From AP-15 sp963774345 (GTDB taxonomy: Bacteria > Pseudomonadota > Alphaproteobacteria > ATCC43930 > CGMCC-115725), in NCBI GenBank assembly GCA_963774345.1, contig CAVZFB010000047.1, positions 1 through 64,000 of the forward strand: 64,000 bases of DNA. The letters are read 5' to 3'. Both the position numbers and the translations under genes were made by a program. Positions 1 through 11,683 of the stretch are shown one piece after another; within the stretch, counting starts at the first letter, position 1; each line of letters begins with the position of its first letter. Below the pieces are notes generated by a model. It was not told the DNA's origin. It saw only the letters and a program-made list of their open reading frames with translations, and did no database searches.

Positions 1-407
<407 letters not shown>

Positions 408-508
408 GCGGTGGCGTATTGGGCCCCCGGATCAAGGGCCATCGGCGCAAGTCCGGGGCGTGGTTCGGTGGGGGCGCGGCCCGCGTCTTGGGGGCTGGGG
501 GTTTGGCG

Positions 509-627
509 AGCCTGGCGGCGACCTGCTCTTCCGCCGCTTAAGCGGCAGTACCATCGGCGCTGAGGGTTTTCACGGCCGAGTTCGGGATGGGATCGGGTGT
601 TTGGCCCCTCGCTGTGGCCACCAGGCT
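509..627 (-). rRNA. rrf: 5S ribosomal RNA
   Basis: A minus-strand 5S gene of about 119 nt. Its ends are set by the terminal helix AGCCTGG/CCAGGCT (509-515 with 621-627). The conserved core CCCGATCCCATCCCGAACTCG and the GCGCCGATGGTACTGC segment are present. It lies between 23S and tRNA-fMet in the normal operon order. Confidence 0.93.
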
Positions 628-1199
628 GGCCAAGCCTCCCTGAGGGCCCCGGCGCCGCGGCGCGCGGTTTTGGCCGAAGGGAGCCCCCGGTGGACCTTTA
701 GTCCACGGACTTGATCCGTGGCGTGATCCGGGGGCCCATGGGATTTGGGCCAGGGATTTTGGGGGGATTTGTGAAGGTGGCGGGGAAGTGTCTGGCGGGC
801 GGCGGCGGGCGCACCCGGTGATGGGCGCTTGCCGCTGCACGCCGGCGGTTTTCCGGCTTTCCCCAGCTCGCGCTCGGAAAAGCGTTCGGATCGGGCGGGT
901 TCGAGCGATTAGTACCGGTCGGCTGCGCGGATTGCTCCGCTTCCACTTCCGGCCTATCAACGTGGTGGTCTTCCACGGCTCTCGACGAGACCTGGTTTTG
1001 AGGAGGGTTTCCCGCTTAGATGCGTTCAGCGGTTATCCCGTCCGCACTTAGCTACCCGGCGTTGCGGCGGGCGCCACAACCGGTCCACCAGAGGTGCGTC
1101 CCTCCCGGTCCTCTCGTACTGGGGAGAGCGCCTCGCAAGTCTCGAACACCCACGGCAGATAGGGACCGAACTGTCTCACGACGTTCTAAACCCAGCTCA

Positions 1200-1243
<44 letters not shown>

Positions 1244-1244
1244 C

Positions 1245-1284
<40 letters not shown>

Positions 1285-1313
1285 GACGCCGTCGATATGG
1301 ACTCTTGGGCGTC

Positions 1314-1361
<48 letters not shown>

Positions 1362-1797
1362 GTCCACGTGGGACCACCGGATCACTATGGCCGACTTTCG
1401 TCTCTGCTCGAGCCGTCGCTCTCGCAGTCAGGCGGGCTTGTGCCATTGCACTCGACAGCTGATTTCCGACCAGCCTGAGCCCACCATCGCGCGCCTCCGT
1501 TACTCTTTGGGAGGCGACCGCCCCAGTCAAACTACCCACCATGCAGGGTCCCGGCCCGGGGATCGCCCAGGCGCGGTTAGATGCCAGAGACCGTGAGAGC
1601 GGTATTTCAAGGTTGCCTCCACCCCAACTGGCGCCAGGGCTTCAACGGCTCCCGCCTATCCTACACACACCATCCCTAACACCACTGCAAAGCTGTAGTA
1701 AAGGTGCACGGGGTCTTTCCGTCTGACCGCGGGGACTCCGCATCTTCACGGAGAATTCAATTTCGCTGAGCCGGTGTTGGAGACAGCGGGGAAGTCG

Positions 1798-1888
<91 letters not shown>

Positions 1889-2465
1889 AATTCAGAGCGT
1901 GAACCCCTCCTCTTAACCTTCCGGCACCGGGCAGGCGTCAGACCCTATACGTCGTCTTGCGACTTCGCAGAGCCCTGTGTTTTTAGTAAACAGTCGCCAC
2001 CCCCTCCTCTGTGCCCCCCACCCCTGCTTGCGCAAGAGCGGGGCCCCCTTCTCCCGAAGTTACGGGGGCATTTTGCCGAGTTCCTTCAACACCGTTCTCT
2101 CAAACGCCTAGGTATGCTCTACCAGTCCACCAGTGTCGGTTTCGGGTACGGTCTATGGTGCCGGCGCTGTTTCCCGGAAGTCCTTCGCCGCCCCCCCAAT
2201 CCAGTAAGGGAGAACGACTTGCGGCCTTCGTCACGCTCGGCAGGCGGAGGAATATTAACCCCCTTCCCATCGGCTGCGGCTTTCGCCCTCGCCTTAGGGG
2301 CCCGGCTAACCCTGCGCGGAATGACCTTGCGCAGGAACCCTTGGACTTTCGGCGTGAGGGGTTCTCACCCTCATTTACGCTACTCATGTCAGCATTCGCA
2401 CTTCCGATACCTCCACAAGGGCTCGCGCCCCTGCTTCACCGGCCTACGGAACGCTCCGCTACCGC

Positions 2466-2898
2466 GTCAGAAGACAGGGATCAGGAATCAGGGATCAGAA
2501 CTGCGGCGGGAGAGCCCTTGCAGCATGCGGGCGATCTCCCGGTATTCGCCCTGCCAATGCTCGGCGACATCGGTTTCGATATAGCCAAGATCACGAGCAT
2601 AGAGCGTCCATACTTGCATCTCGTCGGCCGACCCGATCGCCATCGCCACAAAGCGATGGAACTCGGTGCGCGACTGACGCTGCTTGCCGAACCCTTCGGC
2701 GATGTTGGCGCAGATCGATTTCGACGCCCGCCGCACCTGGTCGGCCAGCGCAAATTGCTCGATCCGTGGAAATCCAAGGCTCGCCCGATGCACCTCCAGC
2801 GACAGCCGATACGCCCGCCGAAACACCTCGAGATCCTCGAACCGCCGCGCCCACTCACTCATTTCTGATACCTGATCTCCTGATCCCTGTCTTCTGAC
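2466..2898 (-). repeat. 23S rRNA intervening sequence at helix 45
   Basis: A 433-nt insert replaces the tip of 23S helix 45 (flanked in the RNA by GAAGCTGCGG and GGAGCGTTCCGTAGGCC). Its ends are a perfect 21-bp inverted repeat, 2466-2486 and 2878-2898, containing CAGGGATCAGGA/TCCTGATCCCTG. The left arm is five 7-base units of the form NCAGRRN (2467-2501), and the right arm has matching CTGA-type units. Helix 45 is a known site for IVS elements, which are removed by RNase III without religation. The insert carries an ORF in the sense direction of the rRNA. Confidence 0.9.
2488..2862 (-). CDS. Four-helix-bundle 23S rRNA intervening-sequence protein
   Basis: A 124-residue protein encoded inside the helix-45 IVS, on the same strand as the rRNA. 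MSEWARRFEDLEVFRRAYRL and the core QVRRASKSICANIAEGFG (residues ~42-60) followed by FHRFVAMAIGSADE are the hallmarks of the S23 family (four-helix bundle, TIGR02436/PF05635). Members are typically 110-130 residues and are found inside 23S genes or as free-standing copies. The biochemical role is unknown; structural work on homologues shows a pentameric bundle. No ribosome-binding site stands out. The frame is open through the whole IVS loop, so it has been kept under selection or was acquired recently. Confidence 0.88.
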   Translation of the reverse strand: MSEWARRFEDLEVFRRAYRLSLEVHRASLGFPRIEQFALADQVRRASKSICANIAEGFGKQRQSRTEFHRFVAMAIGSADEMQVWTLYARDLGYIETDVAEHWQGEYREIARMLQGLSRRSSDP

Positions 2899-2958
2899 AC
2901 CCGCAGCTTCGGTGCGTGGCTTGAGCCCCGTTACATTTTCGGCGCCGGACAGCTGTTC

Positions 2959-2991
<33 letters not shown>

Positions 2992-3517
2992 GGCTGCTTC
3001 TGAGCCAACCTCCTGGTTGTCTTGGCCGTCCCACATCCTTTCCCACTTAGCCACGACTGGGGGACCTTAGCTGGCGGTCTGGGCTGTTCCCCTCTCGACG
3101 ACGGACCTTAGCACCCGCCGTCTGGCTGCCGCTCTGCGCTCGCCGGTATTCGTAGTTTGGTTAGGTTTGGTAAGGCTCGCGCCCCCCTAGCCCATCCAGT
3201 GCTCTACCCCCGGCGCCGACCAAGCGACGCTCTACCTCAATAGATTTCGCGGAGAACCAGCTATTTCCGGGTTTGATTGGCCTTTCACCCCTAGCCACAA
3301 GTCATCCCCTACTTTTGCAACAGTAGTGGGTTCGGTCCTCCAGTGCGTGTTACCGCACCTTCAACCTGCCCATGGCTAGATCACCCGGTTTCGGGTCTGA
3401 TCCCGGCAACTAGAGCGCCCTATTCAGAACTCGCTTTCGCTGCGCCTACGCCTAACGGCTTAAGCTTGCTGCCAAGACCAACTCGCTGACCCATTATACA
3501 AAAGGTACGCCGTCACT

Positions 3518-3594
3518 CAGGCGACCAGGGACCAGGATCAGGCACCAGGAAGCAGAGTACTTCCTGACTCCTGACCCCTGACTACTGACGCCTG
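3518..3594 (-). repeat. Short intervening hairpin in 23S rRNA helix 25
   Basis: The tip of helix 25 is extended by a ~75-nt hairpin closed by CAGGC/GCCTG. The left arm is made of CAGG heptads (CCAGGGA, CCAGGAT, CAGGCAC, CAGGAAG; 3525-3552). The right arm is five exact-period 7-mers ending in CTGA (TTCCTGA, CTCCTGA, CCCCTGA, CTACTGA, CGCCTGA; 3561-3595). There is no ORF. It uses the same repeat style as the helix-45 insert. Confidence 0.85.
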
Positions 3595-4526
3595 AAGCTC
3601 CGACTGCTTGTAGGCATCCGGTTTCAGGAACTGTTTCACTCCCCTCGTCGGGGTGCTTTTCACCTTTCCCTCACGGTACTGGTACACTATCGGTCACTGA
3701 GGAGTACTTAGGCTTGGAGGGTGGTCCCCCCATGTTCAGACAGGATTGCTCGTGTCCCGCCCTACTCGAGGACTGTCGATCCGGTTTCCCGTACGGGGCT
3801 GTCACCCGCTACGGCCCGCCTTTCCAGACGCTTCCGGTACCAAAATCAACAGCCACTGGCCTGGTCCGCTTTCGCTCGCCACTACTCGCGGAGTCTCGGT
3901 TGATGTCCGTTCCTCCGGCTACTGAGATGTTTCAGTTCGCCGGGTTCGCCTCCCGAACCTATGAATTCAGCGCGGGATACCCCAGGTTGCCTTGCGGGTG
4001 GGTTGCCCCATTCGGAGATCCCGGGATCAACGATCGCTCGCATCTCCCCCGGGCTTTTCGCAGCGTGCCGCGTCCTTCATCGCCTCTCAGTGCCAAGGCA
4101 TCCACCAGATGCCCTTCATTCGCGCTCGATCACAAGGGACGCCCGCTCCGCGGATCATCCAAGGATCACCCGCACGGCCAGCCGTCCCCCGGAAAACCGC
4201 CGCGCACAGGGACAAGCCCCACCCTCTCTCGACAGAGGGGCAACCCCGCCCGCGGCCGCTCGCATGAAGACACTTCTTCGGACGGCGCCTCGCACCGGTT
4301 CGCACCCCACAGGACAACAGCCCCACAGGACAGCAAGCCAATGCCGCGGCCCGTCCGCCTCGGTCACATTCACAAATCCGCTTCACCCTTCAATCAACGC
4401 CAGCCCCGGAACCCCGGCCGCGCGGCGCGGGACATGCCCGCCCGGCCGCCCCGAAACCGGAACCAAACCTGGTCTTCTCCGAGCATCTGGTGATCTGCGC
4501 CATCCGATCGCTGGCGTCGGCGCGAG

Positions 4527-4599
4527 TGGAGGTGAACGGGATCGAACCGATGACCTCCTGCTTGCAAAGCAGGCGCTCTCCCAACTGAGCTACACCCCC
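4527..4599 (-). tRNA. tRNA-Ala (UGC)
   Basis: A minus-strand cloverleaf with anticodon TGC and acceptor stem GGGGGTG/CACCTCC. CCA is not encoded (the discriminator A is followed by CTC). It lies in the 16S-23S spacer after tRNA-Ile, the common proteobacterial order. Confidence 0.94.
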
Positions 4600-4602
4600 G
4601 TT

Positions 4603-4668
4603 CCAGGGATCAGGGATCGGGAGACAGGAATCAGAAGTTCTGACTTCCTGATTGCTGATCCCTGATTG
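4603..4668 (-). repeat. Heptad-repeat hairpin between tRNA-Ala and tRNA-Ile
   Basis: The 66-bp tRNA-tRNA spacer is almost wholly an inverted pair of 7-base arrays. The left arm is CAGGGAT, CAGGGAT, CGGGAGA, CAGGAAT, CAGAAGT (4604-4638). The right arm is CTGACTT, CCTGATT, GCTGATC, CCTGATT (4640-4667). It is the same unit as in the 23S inserts. It would fold as a long stem in the precursor and overlaps the encoded CCA of tRNA-Ile by two bases. Confidence 0.85.
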
Positions 4669-4743
4669 GTGGGCCAGGGAGGATTTGAACCTCCGACCTC
4701 ACGCTTATCAAGCGCGCGCTCTAACCAGCTGAGCTACTAGCCC
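4667..4743 (-). tRNA. tRNA-Ile (GAU)
   Basis: A 77-nt minus-strand cloverleaf with anticodon GAT, acceptor stem GGGCTAG/CTGGCCC and encoded CCA. It is the first tRNA of the 16S-23S spacer. Confidence 0.95.
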
Positions 4744-4824
4744 CACAAGGCAGCCCGCAACGGCAGCCCCCTAGGGCCGCGCCCCAGCGACGCTCGGGAG
4801 AAGGGATGCGCAGACGGCGGCGTA

Positions 4825-4944
4825 TCAGGCGTCAGGAACCAGGTTCCAGGAACCAGGGACATGACGCCCTTTTGTGGAAGATCAGGATCGCGATCCGGAG
4901 CGGCGCCATGGCTGACCCCTGGCTCCTGACCCCTGGCTCCTGAA
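4825..4944 (-). repeat. Heptad-repeat hairpin between tRNA-Ile and 16S rRNA
   Basis: The left array has five 7-mers (TCAGGCG, TCAGGAA, CCAGGTT, CCAGGAA, CCAGGGA; 4825-4859). The right array has five (GGCTGAC, CCCTGGC, TCCTGAC, CCCTGGC, TCCTGAA; 4910-4944). About 50 nt with its own small palindromes lies between them. The right array stops 6 nt before the 16S 3' end, so the stem would sit next to 16S 3' processing. Confidence 0.85.
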
Positions 4945-4948
4945 TTCC

Positions 4949-6471
<1,523 letters not shown>

Positions 6472-6701
6472 TTATCCCAGGCCCCTCCATCGCGGCCCAC
6501 ACCCCCTGAAGCTTCACACCCCAAAGAGGCACAGACCCGAGCGGACGGACCCATATCAGGGCCTCCAAAACGCTCGCAAATGCGCCAGCGTCCGGCAACC
6601 CGCGCCGCCGCCCGCGCATCCCTTCCCTTCCACACAATCTCAATCAACAAACCCACCAGCCACCCAGCCACAACAAGCCGGCCAACCACAGCGGGGCCGC
6701 G

Positions 6702-6730
6702 CTTATACCCCCCACCCCATCCCCCGTCAA
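6702..6730 (-). promoter_or_regulatory. Probable rrn promoter
   Basis: On the minus strand there is a -35 TTGACG (6725-6730), exactly 17 bases, then a -10 TATAAG (6702-6707). A GC-rich discriminator CGCGGCCCCGC follows. It lies about 230 nt upstream of the 16S 5' end, the expected distance for an rrn leader, and ~80 nt after the end of soeC. It is the best sigma-70-like match in this spacer. The rest of the leader shows no gene. Confidence 0.7.
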
Positions 6731-6807
6731 CACCCCTTATCCCGATCGATGATGACAAAGACCAAGGACCACCGATCCCCCGAACGGCCAGAAACACCGC
6801 ACCCAAC

Positions 6808-7755
6808 TCAGACCCGCTCGGCGCCGTAATAGAGGGTGACCGTGTGCGTGGCTTCAGCAAAAAACAGCCAGCGTTCGACAACCAATCCCAGCGCGGCGCT
6901 AACAACGCCGATCCCGGCTGCGACCGCGGCCGGGGCGCGCCCGAGGGACACCGCGAACAGGCTCGCCAGAGCCGGCAATGCAAAGCCGGCGAACCGGACG
7001 ATCCGGCGCAGCCGCGCGGCATGTTTGCGCGCGATACGAAATCCCATCTCCTTCAAAAGGTAATTCTCTTCGGTATGCGGCGCCTCGAACAGGCGAACGC
7101 GGCCACGGCTTCCTAGGTTCGTGGCGCTCGCGACCGTGCTGCGCGATGGGTTCGTATCGATAAAGCGCCAATATCCTTCTTTGATCCACCAGGCGATGAT
7201 CACAACGGCCAGGGTCGAGACGGCGAGAGCGGCGGCGCGCGCTGCCCAAAGCCGGACGAGAAAATCGAGCACCAGGCACCCGCCCATCAGACCGAGCGCC
7301 AGATAACATGGCACGACCCACCCATTGTGCCATTGGTGGATCGGCTTCAGGGATGCGTAGATCATCCCGGTGCAATAAATCGTCGCCGCGGCCAGTGCCG
7401 CCGCGAGGATGCCGCAGAGGCCGACAAATCCTCGGGTCGCGCCGAAAAACACCCAACCGATGCCGAAAACCGAGAGCGGCACAAAGGTCAGCACGGCAAA
7501 CACCCCCTCGCGCGACAGCCACGACGAGCGCCATTGCGAGAAGCCGCGAAAGGCGCGCTCCGGCCGGCCGAGGTGGAATACCGAGCTGACCAGCCCGGCG
7601 ACGGCGAGCCCCACCCCGACCGCGAGCCCGGCAAATGCGAAACCGGCGCTCGCCGGCAGCAATCCCAGCGGCGCGCCGAGCCCGAGCAGCAGCAACAGCG
7701 CAAAGCCGGTGCCCGACGACGTCGTAAACAGGACAATCGATAGCGCCGGATGCAT
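6808..7755 (-). CDS. soeC: DmsC/NrfD-like membrane anchor subunit, probable SoeC
   Basis: A 315-residue, highly hydrophobic protein with about eight membrane spans. It matches the DMSO-reductase anchor (DmsC) family: an N-terminal span near MHPALSIVLFTTSSGTG, then FHLGRPERAFRGFSQWRSSWLSREG, a family signature loop (~residues 62-86). In SoeABC this subunit anchors the catalytic pair to the inner face of the membrane and passes electrons from sulfite oxidation to quinone. It is the last gene of a three-gene minus-strand operon, 24 nt after soeB. The Soe assignment rests on the partner subunits; as a lone protein it could only be called DmsC-like. Confidence 0.82.
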   Translation of the reverse strand: MHPALSIVLFTTSSGTGFALLLLLGLGAPLGLLPASAGFAFAGLAVGVGLAVAGLVSSVFHLGRPERAFRGFSQWRSSWLSREGVFAVLTFVPLSVFGIGWVFFGATRGFVGLCGILAAALAAATIYCTGMIYASLKPIHQWHNGWVVPCYLALGLMGGCLVLDFLVRLWAARAAALAVSTLAVVIIAWWIKEGYWRFIDTNPSRSTVASATNLGSRGRVRLFEAPHTEENYLLKEMGFRIARKHAARLRRIVRFAGFALPALASLFAVSLGRAPAAVAAGIGVVSAALGLVVERWLFFAEATHTVTLYYGAERV

Positions 7756-7779
7756 CCTCGTCTCGCGTGAACGCCGCCG

Positions 7780-8535
7780 TCAGCGCGACAGCAGCCGATC
7801 GACCCAGCGCAGCAGCTTGTCGGCGGCAGAAACCGGCGCGGGCGACGGTGCCGCGCTGGCTTCGGGCGACGATGCGCACGGCGCCATTCGTCCGGGTCGC
7901 GGCGGCAGGTACTTGTTGACCGGCCGATAGCCGAGCTCCGGCATCAGATCGGCGCCGCGCCGCGCCGCCACCATCTGTGAAACAGCCGAATCAGGATCGC
8001 CGAGATCGCCGAAATGCCGGGCATTGACCGGGCACACCATGACGCAGGCCGGCTGGCGATCCTCGTCCAGCAGGTTTTCGTTGTAGATGCGGTCGATGCA
8101 TAGGGTGCATTTCTTCATGACGCCTTCGTCGGCATCGAATTCGCGGGCGCCATAGGGACACGCCCACGAGCACAGCTTGCAGCCGATGCAGATCGACTCG
8201 TCGACCAGCACGATCCCATCCTCGGCGCGCTTGTAGGAGGCGCCGGTCGGACACACCGTGACACAGGCCGGTTCCTCGCAATGGAGGCAGGATCGCGGGA
8301 AATAAACCGTCCGCGCGCCGTCGCCGTCGCCTTCTTCGAAGGAATGGATGCGATTGAACCAGACCCCCCAGGCGCTCTCGCCATAGGGGTCGAAATCGGG
8401 GAGCGGCCCCATATGCCCGCCGCTGTTCCATTCCTTGCACGCGGTGGCGCAGGCATGGCAGCCGACGCAGATGTCGAGGTCGATGACGAGGCCAAGCTTT
8501 TTCTGGCCCGGCTGCGGCGCCGGCAACGAGGTCAC
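7780..8535 (-). CDS. soeB: Four [4Fe-4S] cluster electron-transfer subunit, probable SoeB
   Basis: A 251-residue ferredoxin-like subunit. Four cysteine motifs are visible: CVGCHACATAC, CLHCEEPACVTVCP, CIGCKLCSWACP and CTLC...PACVMVCP, the DmsB/PhsB/SoeB pattern. The C-terminal GYRPVNKYLPPRPG matches the SoeB group as I recall it. The start is a GTG at 8535 whose first bases overlap the soeA stop codon (GTGA), so the two are translationally coupled. A much longer upstream extension of the frame is only the shadow of soeA. There is no signal peptide, so the protein should stay in the cytoplasm, bridging SoeA and SoeC. Confidence 0.88.
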   Translation of the reverse strand: MTSLPAPQPGQKKLGLVIDLDICVGCHACATACKEWNSGGHMGPLPDFDPYGESAWGVWFNRIHSFEEGDGDGARTVYFPRSCLHCEEPACVTVCPTGASYKRAEDGIVLVDESICIGCKLCSWACPYGAREFDADEGVMKKCTLCIDRIYNENLLDEDRQPACVMVCPVNARHFGDLGDPDSAVSQMVAARRGADLMPELGYRPVNKYLPPRPGRMAPCASSPEASAAPSPAPVSAADKLLRWVDRLLSR

Positions 8536-11474
8536 GCACCGCCCCCGTCCCGGCCCGCGCCATAACGTAGAATCTGCGGCAGTTGAGGTAACGACCGTGG
8601 ATGCGACAGCGGCGAAAACGACGGCTCGCTCGTCCCGGCTTCGATCGGCGGCGCGCGCTCGATCCGCACCCGCAGATCGTACCACGCCGCCTGGCCGGTG
8701 ATCGGATCGGCGTTGGCATAAGGGTAGCCGCCATCCGCCGGCAGCAGTTCCGAGATCAGATGGTTCAACAGAAACCCCTTGCGGAACTCCGGGGCATTGG
8801 GATCGAGGTTCCACGCGCCGGCGCGCTTGCCGATCGCGTTCCAGGTCCATACCGTGTCCGGGTTGACGCCGTCCATCAGCCGGGTCGGCACGCGGATCCG
8901 GCCGTGATGGCTGGAAACCCAGACCCAGTCGTCCTCGTCGAGGCCGAGCGCGCGTCCTGCCGCGCGGTTCACGAACAGCCGGTTATTGCCGATGATCTGC
9001 CGCAGCCAGGCGTTCTGCGAATGCCAGGAATGGTACATGTGCATCGGCCGCTGCGTCAGCGCGTGCAGCGGGAAGTGGTCGCGGTCGACCCGCGCCTCCT
9101 CGAACGGCATGTACCAGAATGGCAGCGGATCGAAATAGGTCGCAATCCGTTCCCTGTGGGTCTCGGGCGGCTGCACCCGCCCATGGCCATGGGCGGCCAA
9201 GCGAAAGCGCTGCAGCGGTTCGACGTAGAGCTGCAGCACGATCGGAGCGGCGGTTTCGATAAATCCCATCGCCACCGCGGTTTCGAGATAGGCCTTGTTG
9301 GCGTGCTTGAAATAGAGCTGGTCCGCGGGCAGGCGGTGTTTCCAAAAGCAGCCATTGGCGACATAGCGTTCGAGCTGGTGCGGATTTGGCGCGCCGCGAG
9401 CCGCCTGGTCGCCTTGCGCGCCGCGCCAGCCGCCCAACGAGCCCACCCCGGGCCGGCGCTCATGATTGACGATATAGTCCGGATAACCGCCGGGATAGCG
9501 CGCTTCTCCTTTCGGCGAGACAAAGCCGGGCAGCCCGAGCCGCTCGCCCAGTTCGATCAGCACGTCCTGGAACGGGCGAACGTCGCGGTCGGGGGTTAGG
9601 ACCGGCTGGCGGATCGCATCGCCCGGGCCGTCGACCCCGCCGATCGGGCGGTCGAGCAAGGATATGCAGTCCCAACGCTCGAGATAGGTCGTGTCGGGCA
9701 GCACCAAATCGGCATAGGCGACGGTCTCGGAATAATATGCATCGGCATAAATGATCCGGGGAATGCGGTAGGCGCCGGTCACCGGGTCCTTGTCGATCAG
9801 CATGCGCATCGTCTCGGCGGTGTTCATCGCCGAGTTCCAGGCGGCGTTGGCCATGTACATGAAGAGCGTGTCGATCGGGTACGGATCGCCTTTCGATGCA
9901 TTGGCGATGACCATATGCATCATGCCGTGGGCGGCGATCGGCGCGTCCCACGAAAAAGCCTTGTCGATGCGCCCGGGCCGGCCTTCGGCATCGATGATCA
10001 GATCCTCGGGCGACATCGGGTAGCCGAGCGGGATCCCCGGCAGCGGCTGCCCGGGAGCGAGTTGATCGGGTTTGCCGGCGGGCTTTGGTCCGGGCGGGCA
10101 CGGCTTTGGGTGTGGCGATTTGTATCGCCACCCGCCCGGCACATCGATCGTGCCGATCAGCATCTGCAGCAGGTGCAACGCGCGGCAGGTCTGAAACCCG
10201 TTCGAATGCGCTGAGATACCGCGCATTGCGTGCAGCGAGACCGGACGGCCACGCATTGAATCGTGCCGCCTTCCGGCCCAATCGGTCCACGCGACCGGCA
10301 GCTCGATCTCCTCCTCGAACGCGGCCCGCGCGATCTCCGCTGCGAGCCGCCTGATCGTCGCAGCCGGGACCCCACAGGTCTCCGCCACCGCTTCGGGCGC
10401 ATAGCGCGTATCGAGATAGCGTTCCGCCACCAGCTGAAACACCGGGACCGCGCGCCGGCCGTCGGGCAGCGCAGCCTCGCCGACCAGGCGCGCCTCGGTC
10501 CCCGCCGCCATCGCGCTCGCCAGCGAGCCCGACCCTTCGAGCACCAAGGGCTCCCCGGCCTCGTTGCGCGCGAAAAGACCGTCATCCGCCGCACCCGGGG
10601 CCTGGATCACCAGCCAGGCGGCGTTGGTGTAGCGCACCAGGTAGTCAGGATCGATCCGGTCGGCCTCGAGCAGTTCGTGGATCAACGCCAGCACAAATAG
10701 CCCGTCGGTGCCAGGTCTGATCCCGACCCATTCGTCGGCAATCGCCGAATAGCCGGTGCGCACCGGGTTGACCGAAACGAATTTGGCGCCCCGCCGGCGT
10801 AGTCCGGAGAGCGCGATCTTGATCGGGTTCGAATCGTGGTCCTCGGCGACGCCGAACATCATGAAGAAACGGGTGTGCTCCCAGTCCGGCTCGCCGAACT
10901 CCCAAAAGCTGCCGCCGAGCGTATACATCCCGGCCGCCGCCATGTTGACCGAGCAGAACCCGCCATGCGCCGCGAAATTCGGGGTCCCGAATTGGGCCGC
11001 CCAATACCCGGTCAGCGCCTGGCTCTGATCGCGGCCGGTAAAAAAGGCGAGCTTTTTCGGGTCGGTGGCGCGGATCGCGGCCAGCCATTCGACCGCGGTC
11101 GCGATCGCCTCGTCCCATTCGATCTCGCGGAACACGCCGGAGCCGCGCTCGCCAACCCGCTTCAACGGCTTGCGCAGTTTCGCCGGTGACTGCTGCTGCA
11201 TGATCCCCGAAGCGCCCTTGCCGCAAATCACCCCACGGTTGACCGGATGATCGCGGTTGCCTTCGATGTAGCGGATACCGCCATCCTTCAGATGGACTTT
11301 GATCCCGCAGCGGCAGGCGCACATATAACAGGTCGTGTACTTGACCTCATCGGATACTTTGGGCGAGGTGTCGATGATTTCACGCGGCGTGAAGTAGTCG
11401 CGGACCCGCTCGGCCAGGGTCATCCTGCCCTTGGGGTCCGATGATCCGGACACCGTCTGCTGCTTCGTCCTCAC
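8532..11474 (-). CDS. soeA: Molybdopterin oxidoreductase catalytic subunit, probable sulfite dehydrogenase SoeA
   Basis: A ~980-residue member of the complex iron-sulfur molybdoenzyme family. Near the N terminus TTCYMCACRCGI with a distant C (C-x2-C-x3-C-x27-C, ending VICGKG) binds a [4Fe-4S] cluster. The NRDHPVNRG and molybdopterin-domain motifs follow (AHGGFCSVNMAA, FMMFGVAEDHDSNP, YMANAAWNSAMNTAETM). There is no twin-arginine signal peptide, which argues for the cytoplasmic SoeABC type rather than periplasmic DMSO, thiosulfate or polysulfide reductases. The expected reaction is sulfite to sulfate with electrons to quinone. I chose GTG 11474 because AAGGA lies 7 nt upstream; ATG 11423 is the alternative. 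Substrate is inferred from family resemblance. Confidence 0.83.
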   Translation of the reverse strand: MRTKQQTVSGSSDPKGRMTLAERVRDYFTPREIIDTSPKVSDEVKYTTCYMCACRCGIKVHLKDGGIRYIEGNRDHPVNRGVICGKGASGIMQQQSPAKLRKPLKRVGERGSGVFREIEWDEAIATAVEWLAAIRATDPKKLAFFTGRDQSQALTGYWAAQFGTPNFAAHGGFCSVNMAAAGMYTLGGSFWEFGEPDWEHTRFFMMFGVAEDHDSNPIKIALSGLRRRGAKFVSVNPVRTGYSAIADEWVGIRPGTDGLFVLALIHELLEADRIDPDYLVRYTNAAWLVIQAPGAADDGLFARNEAGEPLVLEGSGSLASAMAAGTEARLVGEAALPDGRRAVPVFQLVAERYLDTRYAPEAVAETCGVPAATIRRLAAEIARAAFEEEIELPVAWTDWAGRRHDSMRGRPVSLHAMRGISAHSNGFQTCRALHLLQMLIGTIDVPGGWRYKSPHPKPCPPGPKPAGKPDQLAPGQPLPGIPLGYPMSPEDLIIDAEGRPGRIDKAFSWDAPIAAHGMMHMVIANASKGDPYPIDTLFMYMANAAWNSAMNTAETMRMLIDKDPVTGAYRIPRIIYADAYYSETVAYADLVLPDTTYLERWDCISLLDRPIGGVDGPGDAIRQPVLTPDRDVRPFQDVLIELGERLGLPGFVSPKGEARYPGGYPDYIVNHERRPGVGSLGGWRGAQGDQAARGAPNPHQLERYVANGCFWKHRLPADQLYFKHANKAYLETAVAMGFIETAAPIVLQLYVEPLQRFRLAAHGHGRVQPPETHRERIATYFDPLPFWYMPFEEARVDRDHFPLHALTQRPMHMYHSWHSQNAWLRQIIGNNRLFVNRAAGRALGLDEDDWVWVSSHHGRIRVPTRLMDGVNPDTVWTWNAIGKRAGAWNLDPNAPEFRKGFLLNHLISELLPADGGYPYANADPITGQAAWYDLRVRIERAPPIEAGTSEPSFSPLSHPRSLPQLPQILRYGAGRDGGGA

Positions 11475-11683
11475 GCCCTCGTCCTTTTTGTCCGAAGCCG
11501 TCCGTGGCCGCGCCGGTGACGGCCAGAACCTGCGGCATCGTTCCGTCGCGAGACGGCGCCAGGGCAACACAACACGGATCATAATCGATTGCAACACCAC
11601 CGCGCGCAGCCGCGGGGCTGTCCGGGGAACCGAAACCGATCGTCGCGTGCTGTATTGCGCAATCGTAAGTTCACCGCAAATAG

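Noticed and set aside
2011..2868. 285-codon plus-strand ORF across 23S and the IVS
   Set aside because: Antisense to 23S rRNA and to the S23 gene, with Pro/Arg-rich shadow composition.
8601..9599. 332-codon plus-strand ORF opposite soeA
   Set aside because: Antisense shadow in a GC-rich gene; no ribosome-binding site and no domain.
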